Below, in pieces: positions 52,701 through 64,000 of a stretch of DNA of 64,000 nt. Origin of the DNA: Ceratotherium simum simum (taxonomy: Eukaryota; Chordata; Mammalia; Perissodactyla; Rhinocerotidae); assembly GCF_000283155.1 (NCBI RefSeq), contig NW_004454170.1, positions 18,702,736 to 18,766,735 on the forward strand, given 5' to 3'. Under the pieces are notes generated by a model. That model saw nothing but the letters and a program-made list of their open reading frames with translations, was not told where the DNA came from and ran no database searches. The translations under genes were made by a program, and so were the position numbers. Each line of letters opens with the position of its first letter. The stretch's first letter is position 1.

Positions 52701-54457
52701 ATGAAAAAGTCATAGAGAGACAAACGCTACATGCAAAAGCCCACGCCCACCTTCTCTGAAAGGCTTGATATTACTCTCCTAGGGCAGGAGCTTGTCATTT
52801 AGAAGAGCTTTATTTAATAGTTTGGGTGGGTTATTTTTATTACTCCTTTTAGAAGTATGATAATAAAAAGTTCTCTCTTCCTAGTGATTTGGCCCCACTT
52901 TATAGATGTTGGTGTTTTTCTCTCTCCTAGCTCACAGTAGTTCCCCAGAAGCAGGGGCTCACCATTGCTTACTTCCCTGAGGCAGCCATGACCCAAACGA
53001 GCCCCATCGCTCACCGCCCCCACATAGCCGGCAGAGGACGATCGAGGAAAGGCGCCAGGAGTTCCAAATGATAAAGTTGAACTAGCATTCTTCTCAGGAG
53101 GTGTGGCACAGGGATGCAGCAATTTTCCACTTAGACTCTAAAGGACAATTTTTAAACTGTCTCAAATATCGAATCCAAGGAAATACATTCCGATACGTTG
53201 AGGATCACCTCTCTTACGATTTTACTTCTAGTTTGGCAATCGGTTAAAATTTACATCACACTGACTTGCCTTTGGTCTCTTTTTATCCTTTTCTGATTTT
53301 TGCTGAGAAGAGACCTGGCCCAAAAAGAAAGAAAGCTAGGAAAGTGTTCCTCTAAAACATTGACTACTGAGCCTCCAGTTGTTCTCCTGAGTTTGTCTTA
53401 TTCTCTGGCCAGTGATTTCTCTCCTTTATTCTTTAAGCAGCTGTCCTTTTGAAAAGCCTCTGTCAGAAAGAGAATCACACTGCTGGGGAGCTGGTTTCTA
53501 GTGACGAAACCAAAAAAAGGACCAGATCTTCTCCTGCCTTTGTGAGCCGAGAACACATTTTATAATTCCAAAAAGTTACTAGATTCGCTTTGTGGTGGGG
53601 GCTGTGTACACTGCACAAAGTGGAAAGGGTCCAATGAATTGTCAGACTGATACACTCAAAACGATTGTGTACTGACAGCAAAGACTATACAGACAGGCTA
53701 GTGATGAGGGGTTTGAGAATGGAAGACTAAAGACATGGAGTAAAGTGCATACACTGCCAGAATTCTCAGGCCCCGTTATTAGTGCCTCAGGGATACTCAT
53801 GAGTAATTAAATTTAGGAGCAACAGAGCCCTTCACAGCCACTTTGCAAATTTCCCTAACAACCACCCAGGGACTGAGCTACTGAAGAAAAAAAAAGTCCT
53901 CACGTACAGCACCTCCTGTGCTCCTCTACCAACACCCCACTCCCATTCGATGCTCTTGTCTTCATCTTCCTTGGTACCTAACCCAGTACAGTCTTTTGCC
54001 TTTCTCAGCCTAGTAAAACATTGACCACAGGAGATCATATGGCAAATGACCATCAACCCCTTTCCTTGATAGCAGAGATTTGGGTTTCCACTAAAAGACC
54101 CTGAAGCCTCCAAGAATCTCACTAGACATCCTGCAGGGAGGTAGTATCTTTCCTGTTTAATGGGTAGACTATGGGGCAAAAGTGGGTCTAGGACTCAGAG
54201 TCACAACAACATGGTGGCAGCATTAGACTGAGAACTCACAGGCCCAGCCCCCCGCTTTGTACCTAAGCAAGTCATTCTTGTGTGTAGTGCCACACTCAAA
54301 TATGATGGCAGAGAAGTTGGTGCCACCACTGTCTAAGGAGTCTCAGAATACTTCACCAAGTAAACAGGTGATGAATGAGTTTTCTCTGCCCTTTCTCCTT
54401 AGCCAGTCTATCAACACTGTAGAACTTTCTGCAATGAGAGAAATGTTTTATATCTGG

Positions 54458-54612
54458 TGTGTCCCGATACAGTAGCCACTAGCCACATGTAGCTACTGAG
54501 CACTTGAAATATGGCTAGTGTAGGAACTAAACTTGTAGTTTTATTTAATATTAATCAACTTAAATTTAAATAGCCTCCTGTGGCTAGTAGCTACAATTTG
54601 GACAGTGCACCT
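54458..54612. repeat. Palindromic DNA-transposon-like element
   Basis: The left end (ATACAGTAGCCACTAGCCAC) and the reverse complement of the right end (TGTAGCTACTAGCCACAGG) match, giving a short near-palindrome with an AT-rich centre. This is the layout of a non-autonomous inverted-repeat transposon. The family is not certain. Confidence 0.6.
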
Positions 54613-57600
54613 CTGTTTGGATCTTCTCTTCAACCAAACAAAGCTAATCACTAATGGAAAAAGCACTCTCGTTTTTCCTAGATGGAACCTCGGGTCTAAA
54701 GATATGCTACAACTTTGATTTTTTTTTTTTTAATGAAAGAATCTCTATTGCTGTTGCCATTCCAGCTAAACTTCAGGTCCTGTGTGCTGATAAACCCTCC
54801 CGCAGAGGAAAATCCTGAATGGAGATTTTCCTAGAAAAGCTTGTCCAGGAGCCCTGATGACTGATGAGGTGTCTCTATCCTTCTGTCCACCTCTCACCCA
54901 GATATGGATATTTGCACTTACTTTCTCTAGGGGGAACTGTATAAGTGTGAAGGACTTTAAAAATGCAACAGGACAAACAGTAACTAAAATGATGTGGTCA
55001 AAGGGTTTTCACTGCCCATTCCTTAAGTCTTGGAGCAGAGGATTCAGCCCCAGAAAATTGCTGTTAGAAAAATCAGAGCACTTCCTCTAGTCAACCCTTG
55101 GTTGAGTAGCTCTGGTTTTCATGCTTGTAAGTAGTTCTGGCATTCAGAGTTGTGTTTTGGGTTTCCTTCTGATGATGAAAGGATCCCATGTTAGCTCAGC
55201 CTCTTATTCTATTTATGTCAAGAGAAAAAAATTCCAGAGAACCAAATGAAAAGCAAGACACATCAGCCTCTAAAGAATTTGCATATTTATTTGACATAGT
55301 TTTACCGTACACATCTCATGCCAACACACAGGAGGCACATACAAACAAACGCACCAGCTTCTGTGTTCCAAAGTCACATGGCAATAAATAAGGATGGGTG
55401 GGTCCTTTTTTTTTCTTTTTCTTTTTTTTTCAGGAAATGAGACCCTTTCTTTTTAACTGTACAAAATTTACACTGTGAAGGGTGAGGGCCACAATCCAGA
55501 GCTTAGGGGGTCTGGGGCTTTAAGGTCTGAATTCAAGTTCGGAGCAGCTTCTGGGATCCTGCAGCCCTGAACCTAGTGTTTCGCTGAATGCTGTCCTCAA
55601 GTGGGGAAGCACAAATGGCTTTTGTCTCTAGATGGGCCGCAGATGAGCGTGGGGTGCCCTTCTCTGTCCACCTGTGCTCTGCCTCCCTAAGCAAAGGAAT
55701 GCTTGGCGCCCCTCCCAGACCTGCAGCTGTCTCCTCACCAGAGCTAGCAGCATGAAACTGTGCTTTCAATGTGGTCCTACCAAGCCGGGTGTGGAGGGGA
55801 TGACTTTGCTGTGCTCTCTCTTTTTGGCTCCAGTCACCGTGTTAGACCAGTTGGAGAAACTACTGCAAAAAGGGCCAATGGACCAATCCCAGAAAGAGAG
55901 AGCCAGTGATGTGCTTCTGATTTAGCTTTCAGCATGCCCAGAGCCCTTCAGCAGCAGGCAATAAAACAAAACTCATTTCCGCTTAATTGAATTTTTCTTC
56001 ATCTCACCGTTTCCAATTTTTAAAGTGCAATGTTTAAAAATGAGCCTCCTCAGGCCTTCCAGCCCCTGCTGGCTGAGGTGGTATGGTCATTATTTCCATG
56101 GTTATAACCAAGTTGTCAGGAGTGGCGTGTGGGGGGTGGTGTGGGAGTGTGGGTGCCAGACAGCGCACGGTCACACAGCCCACAGCTTTTGCCGTGCTGA
56201 CGCCTGAAAGCCTCTCCTGCAAGGAGGCAGTTAGTTATTTCAAAATAACCAGCTTGAACTTCAGAGTTGGTCATGTCTGTTGTTCTACAGATTTTTCATA
56301 CTTCTTGCAAAGTGAACTTAATTATGAAGATCTAATGGCCCCCAGTGATCTTATTAGATTTCATGTTTTACATGGGCAAAAAAAGAAACCTTTTAAAGAC
56401 AAATGCTTTTCTTATGTCTTAATGTTGTCCTCTTTCCCTGATGTTTTACTGTATTAGTTTGCAGGAATAATGTTATCAATATGGTAGTTGATTTTCATTT
56501 TACATTATATTCATAACTATCAGATGAGGCAAGAAAGAGAAAGCAAAGAGACAGAAAGGAGTTTGCCTCAGGTTGCACAGCAAGTCCCTAAAAGGAGCCA
56601 GGCTTCCCAACAATGTGATTTACCCAGTGGGCCAGCTTGGCCCCTGCATTTGGTATTTCCTCCAAGGTTTTATTACTTTTCAGCAAATATAGATTCTTTC
56701 ACAGCCCCACAGGTCCCATTTTTGCTTATACCAGTTACCACTGGAATCTTGGGGGGTTGCGGGAGTTATTATTAATTTGCTCCCGGATTCAGCAGCCTCC
56801 TACCCTAAGGTCTATCAGCCAGGCACTGCAGATAACGGTTGCTGTTAATTGCTCTCTTGGAGTCAAAGACAGGTCCAAATATTGTAAATGCCTCTAGAAG
56901 GTCTCATTTCATGTTTAAAATTCATCCATGTCGTTTTAGCAAGGGAGAAAACAGCTCCCGTATAGCACCTTATACCTCAGTAGTAGACTCCTGAGCAGGA
57001 GAGGAGTGCCGGGAAGAGAACCTCGCGGTAATGTTCTGTTCTTCTCCATCTCTGCACCACAGAAGAGCCAAGGAACAGTCTTGGCATGCAGTGGCTCATT
57101 GGTGGCACCGGCCCATCCATAATGCTAACCCCACTTGCAAGGAGATCCACTTAAAATCGGAGACCTGTTGTGGCTGTTTTGCTGCTTTCTGAAGAGGTGG
57201 CTCTGGGGAACTTAAATCAAGCCCTGCTGGCTTTCTGGCCAGTGCCCTCTCAAGAGCTCGTCCAGTCGGCCAATCCCTCCAAACCAAAGAAGCTACTACC
57301 AACATCAGCTGCACCACTCTCTGAGTTCCTCAAGACACTTCTGTTATTAGTGTGAATAAGGCAGGCCTCCTATTCTCCCACCATTGAACAGGGAGTGAGC
57401 ATGAATAACTCGCATACAAAACCAAAAACTGGTCAACTTCAATTCATCTTAAAAAATAGTGCTACACAGAGGGGTTACCCCCTTTAGAGAGCCTGCTCTC
57501 CCGGCGCTACACTCACCAAAACTACAGAGTGCCTGCGAGATCCCATGAGATACCACGCCAAGTAATCCAGCCGAGTCAGTGGTCTGGGTGGACAGTTTTT

Positions 57601-59011
57601 AAGTGGTTCATGGCCCAGCAGTCTTTCTCCCGCGTATTGTAAGCAGCCTGCTAAGAACTGTGTGTTTGAGAAACTGTCCTCAGAAAAGACAGTTCCTTTT
57701 TCCTTTCCTTCATGTGGCTTGCTATCTTGCATTTGTGTCTCCATCCCCACCCCCAACGTTCACATTATTGAGGAATTCTCAATAGTACAGAATTGGCTTA
57801 ACACACCATCATCTACACCTGGAACCTCGAGAAAAAAGTCTACATTTGCAGGCTCCCCAAGCAAAAATCACGACAGTTGCAGCACACCAAAAAATAAGGG
57901 TACACTACAAAATTGATCAGAGAAAAGATGGTCCAAAGGCTGATCCCAGGAATTTGCTGACTAGATATTTTAAAGAAGCTTAAGTGACCTTAGTTTAGTC
58001 CTGGAAAAGAGTTTACAAAAGATGCAGCAGCCAGAGGCTGCTACCACATGCATGAATCTTTTCAGTCCTCAAAAGGTGACAAACCATTCGCAGAAGGAAG
58101 GGTCCATAGGGACTTTGGCCCCATCACTTCATATGAAGAAAGGCAGTGCCTTGTTACCCTTTCCTACTCTGCTGATCTTGTCTAAGAGAATGGGAGGCCA
58201 GAAGAGGCAAAGCACTGTTTCTCCAGGGGAGTGGAACAAATTCCACCTGGCTAAATTCCAGTGTGCACAGGGAGCACTTCCTGATGGACAGGTGTGTTGT
58301 GCATAAAGTGGGAGTCACAACACCATTCACGATGGCATTTCCCACAGAAGTGCAGTCTGTCGCAGGGGTGGCAGCTCATAAAGCAGGGGGTGGCCTTTCG
58401 GGCTTGGTGATGTGCTGTTACAAACCCGCAAGCCGAGAGTCTCCGCACTGCCTTTAAGGGCTGGAGAGCTCTGTCCTGAGCGCAGGACCGGAGCACCACA
58501 GGGCCTGGCAGGAGTCTAGCCAGCAACCCAGAGAGATGCAGCCCAAGGACCACTTGGAACACTTTGGACAATTTTAGGGCTGCACCCTAAATTATTCCTT
58601 CCAACCAAGATAGGCAAAAAAGCATTGCTAGTACTTGGATGAGACCAAGACTATACTCCAATGAGCAAGCTAGCACAGCAGAGAAAGCTCTCATTTGTAA
58701 AGGGCTGGGGAGGGTTGGCTGCAGGTGGAGGTGGGCTACAAACTCATCTAAACCAACTCCCTCAAAACAGTCTCACACTATCCTTTCACCCTACAGGATG
58801 GGGAATGCTGGGAGACTGGTATCTGCTGATTCGGCTAAAGAGACTGCAAGTCTGGAATCCAAATGTGTCTACAAACATTTTCACTGATTGTCGTTCTGTT
58901 CTCTCCATATTTTAGCTTTGATCATTTTGTAACCCACAGCCTGTCTTCTGGAATAAATGATACGAGCAAATTAAAAAGGCACATTGTGCACTGGGGGGAC
59001 TCGTTGGGCAG

Positions 59012-59077
59012 TCGCTGTGATGGTCCAGGGCCACTCAGCTCCAGCCTCAGAGTCACCTGCAATGAAAACCACTTCTT
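59012..59077 (-). pseudogene. Relic of LHX4 intron 3/exon 4 junction
   Basis: These 66 bp align to 63017-63085, the end of LHX4 intron 3 plus the first 48 bp of exon 4, in the same orientation. I count 58 identities, 8 mismatches and one 3-bp gap. On the - strand it still has a TTTTCATTGCAG-like acceptor followed by a frame reading DSEAGAEWPWTITA where exon 4 has [15 protein letters not shown]. Four mismatches are CpG-to-CpA/TpG changes, as expected for a methylated, unconstrained copy. The similarity stops sharply on both sides, so no full homeodomain is present. It lies about 700 bp past the LHX4 stop, possibly within the 3' UTR. Confidence 0.75.
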
Positions 59078-59274
59078 GCCATCAGGGATTCAGTGACATG
59101 GATGGGATTTCTTAAAAACAAAAACTGACAGATAGTCTCTGGCTTGTATTTCTGGGTAGGGAGGAAGTCTTACTTTCCACAGGAAAAAAAAAAAAAAGGA
59201 GGGAGCATGTTTTCAGTATCAAACTGGCCATCAAAGTTTTCACGGACCTTTAATAAGTGACTTTTTTATTTTGA

Positions 59275-59280
59275 AAATTA
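59275..59280 (-). terminator. Candidate proximal polyadenylation signal of LHX4
   Basis: The - strand reads AATAAA here, the nearest canonical hexamer I found after the LHX4 stop, about 480 nt downstream. Use is unproven. Confidence 0.4.
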
Positions 59281-59759
59281 GGGTTCAATAACGGTGGTCC
59301 AGAAATCACTTTTGTTATACTCAAGGGCTGGGATGCCTCTACTTCAGAAATCTCAGTTCTGGCGACAGCAGTGTTCGGGAGGCATCTCACGAGACATACC
59401 AGTCAGAGCAGAGTTCCCAAAGGCCAAGGTGGTCTGACAGTCACCTCGTGTTACCAAGCACCGAGCAGCCAAAGCCTGTAAGCAGGGCAGGGGAGGGAGC
59501 CAACAAGCCAGCACCCTAGCGCTCTAGGCTCTGCACCCCTGTGCTGTGTTCTAAGAGGAGGCTGCTCTCCCACCACTTCCCTGGGAAAACAATGCCCTAA
59601 TGCGGTCTCGCGACCTCCTATGGATCAGCAAAGGACTTCCATTGAAAATAATGGAAATTCACATTGGTGCACTTTTGATCCTTAAAAGGAAAGTCTCTTT
59701 TGATCCTTGAAGACATTCTCTCAAGCCAGAAGGACTGGTAGGTTGGGAAGGAGAGATGT

Positions 59760-60176
<417 letters not shown>

Positions 60177-61439
60177 TTATTGTCAGCCGCCAGGACTCCA
60201 GTGGTCCCCTGCTCTTCACAACCTAGGAATACACATGACCAGGAAAGAAGCCCCAGGATGGCAGCTGCCTTGCTGCCAAGTATGAGTCAGACACCAACAT
60301 GGCATCCTGACATCCAGAGTCTGACCCACATCAAGGAGAAAAACAGAAGGAATACCTGCAAAGACTAAACGCCCAGGTCCCAGAAGGCTGGACAAATGTT
60401 TGGTGAGCTTGCTGGTCCCACGTGGCTGGTGTACTACGATACCCTGGCTATACTGAGGAATGTGAATGCCTGGGATTTGGTGGGTCACATGTTATCCACA
60501 TCACAAATGGAGACTATGTACTGACAAGATTTAATCTGAAAGCTTTCAAGCTGAGAAGTGTTTGGTTTAGTTGGTTGGGAGATAGGCAGGACCGAATGGT
60601 AAGGGCGGCTGAGGACCACTCTAGACTTGTGTACACAATCCTTCTGGTCTACCTGGAAAAGCGGTTCAATATCAAAGGACTTGGTGTCTGTCTCTATGGA
60701 ATAAGCTCTTCACTAGGGACAAAGTATTGACTTGATTAAGGCAGATGGGCCTTCTGGTTTCTTGAAGAGTTTCATTAAGGGGATCTAATGGAATCTTTGC
60801 ACAAGGAAGAATTCATCTCTCCAACAGAGGTGAGCAGTTTCTCAAGAAATAAAGGATTATATAATTACCTGGAGAGACCAATGATATGTCAACCTGGGGA
60901 CCCACCTGCACTCAACAGAAAGGAGCTACAAAACAAGATTTAACAATCCCGTATCTTCCATATGTGGATTTCAGCAGCTCAAATGAGATTAAGTGGCTAT
61001 CCCAACACTGCCAAAAGGCCTGGAAGATGAGCATAAGGCCCTTGTGCCCTTCCCAGAGCCCCACAGGGCACACCTCTAGGCTGAGCTACAGTCCTCTCAG
61101 GGCATCGTGCTCCTGGCAGGCAGCTTGTTCCATCCTCTGCCCCACGAACTTCCTTTTCTATTCCCACCGGGGCCTGGGCATCAAGGCCTCCCCAGACTAG
61201 ACACCTTATCCCTGCTGACAACCTGCCCTAGGCCTGCTCCCCATTCCACCCGTGAAAATGCAGAGGGGGGAGGGGAGCTCATGCCTTTTACAGGAGGCAG
61301 GAAGATGAAGGCTTGGGTCACTGTAAATGGCCTTTATTTGTCCTTTTGCCTATTGCTGTCATCCCATATGCCCAGGGCCCTCTGTGGGAGCCACTGTGGG
61401 GACAGTCATGTCTTCCAAGAATAAAAATGTGCTGATCTT

Positions 61440-61595
61440 TCCCCAAACACATCCACAGTCAGTTGTGTTCATTGATCTCCACAACAACACTGTGAGATGG
61501 GCAAGGATGTGGTTATTCCCCATTTATAGGTGGGGAAACAGGCTCAAGAGAAGTGAATCGATTTGACAGAGCCACAAGTGGAAACCAGATTTCTG
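61440..61595 (+). repeat. MIR-like segment in LHX4 intron 5
   Basis: TTATTCCCCATTTATAGGTG, GGGAAACAGGCTCAAGAGAA and GACAGAGCCACAAGTGGAAA match the common MIR-class pattern (fraction of gut-level divergence not measured). The boundaries are approximate. Confidence 0.5.
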
Positions 61596-61597
61596 AC

Positions 61598-61645
61598 CCC
61601 CAGCTCAGTACTCTTCCTCCCCCCAGCTCAGTACTCTTCCTCCCC
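61598..61645. repeat. 23-bp tandem duplication
   Basis: CAGCTCAGTACTCTTCCTCC occurs at 61601 and again at 61624 with flanking C runs, a direct repeat of period 23 in LHX4 intron 5. Confidence 0.9.
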
Positions 61646-62288
61646 CCCTCCACAACAGAAGACCTTCCACATTTGAGGACTCAATAAAGGAGAACAGTTA
61701 CGGCTATTTGCAAACAACCTGAAGACCCAAAACATGCAGTAATTTGCAATTTTGCTGATGCACAAATTTGAATGTAGCACATGCGCAAAGCTTAGGTGCA
61801 GGGGACAGGATGAAGTGAGCGGTGGGGGAAGGGATTTCAGAAATGAGCCCAGTCCCCACCTCGCGTGCACTCACAGTATTGAGTTCCCAGGGCAAAGGGC
61901 CTGCCGAGCATGTCCTCCCCACCCACAAGGGGAGAAAGGGGTCACTCTAGGGGACCACAGGAGGGAGACCAGTGCCCCTCCGAAGGGGAGAAATGCAAAA
62001 GAGGGGCCAGGGACACAAGGCTAAGACAGCTACCCGTTCACAGCTGCAAGGGCTGGTGAGGGAGCCCCCAGTCAGCAGGAGAGGAGGGGAGGCCTCGGGG
62101 CCCGCGGTCCCAGGGAACCCAGCTTCTACGTCTCAGCAGCAGAGCTCTCTTGCTCTCTACTTCTTGTCCCATCTTGAAGGGTCACTACCATTTCCCCTAT
62201 CCTTTACTGCAAGTCGCAGGGAAGAGCCTGTGTTCAGGAGGGAGTTGTCAAGGCCTCAAGAAAGATCCCTCCTGAGTGTCAAGGATTA

Positions 62289-64000
<1,712 letters not shown>

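Larger units (their letters stand above)
44496..55269. other. Intergenic interval between ACBD6 and LHX4 3' ends
   Basis: It lies between the ACBD6 poly(A) signal and the distal candidate LHX4 poly(A) signal. It contains EREs at 45086, 48369 and 49435 (with the assembly gap), MIR-like pieces near 48140-48350 and 50030-50140, and a palindromic element at 54458. In 45347-48352 and 49777-54457 I recognise no gene or clear transposon. Open frames up to 115 codons (for example 53832-54179 on the - strand) show no domain or family features. Confidence 0.6.
55270..59759 (-). other. LHX4: LHX4 3' UTR and downstream sequence (3' end undetermined)
   Basis: Sequence following the LHX4 stop on the - strand. 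LHX4 transcripts are known to carry a long 3' UTR, but the end cannot be fixed from sequence. A - strand AATAAA occurs about 480 nt after the stop (59275-59280) and another at 55286-55291; either could be used. No ERE, L1 or coding similarity is visible in this stretch apart from the LHX4 exon 4 relic at 59012-59077 and a MIR-like piece near 56465-56620. The left boundary given here is only the distal candidate signal. Confidence 0.45.

Overview
This window is nuclear DNA from a placental mammal, almost certainly a perissodactyl (an equid is the best guess, a rhinoceros or tapir is possible). Twelve copies of a tRNA-derived SINE of the equine ERE type are scattered through the first 50 kb, and both genes have clean mammalian exon/intron structure. 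There is no prokaryotic gene content, CRISPR array or operon. Most open reading frames of 60-200 codons here are chance frames or remnants of LINE-1.

Two protein-coding genes enter from opposite ends and converge. ACBD6 (acyl-CoA-binding, ankyrin-repeat protein) runs on the + strand. Bases 1-16828 are intron; a 31-nt penultimate coding exon lies at 16829-16859; a 27.3-kb last intron follows (16860-44207); the last coding exon is 44208-44362, with a polyadenylation signal at 44470-44475. LHX4 (LIM-homeodomain transcription factor) runs on the - strand. Its exons 4, 5 and 6 lie at 62910-63064, 62345-62516 and 59760-60154. They encode the homeodomain and the whole C-terminal region. The LIM-domain exons lie beyond base 64000. 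LHX4 3' UTR and downstream sequence extend leftwards from 59759.

The ACBD6 introns are filled with transposon debris. There are several LINE-1 copies in both orientations, one from 36.5 to 41.95 kb with an intact-looking 5' end but an internal deletion and a missing 3' end. Nested insertions include a solo LTR with a near-perfect 5-bp target duplication, two very short 5'-truncated L1 tails, a MIR inside an L1, and a hAT-type element with an 8-bp duplication. Ancient L2 and MIR sequence is also present. An assembly gap of exactly 100 N (49563-49662) lies wholly inside one ERE SINE.

From about 49.8 kb to the end, the LHX4 side, I recognise no ERE and no L1. The window ends in a (GGGAT)n-type pentanucleotide array inside LHX4 intron 3. 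The most unusual observation is a 66-bp stretch at 59012-59077, just downstream of the LHX4 stop codon. It is about 88% identical to the intron 3/exon 4 splice junction of LHX4 itself, in the same orientation, and looks like a decayed partial exon duplication.
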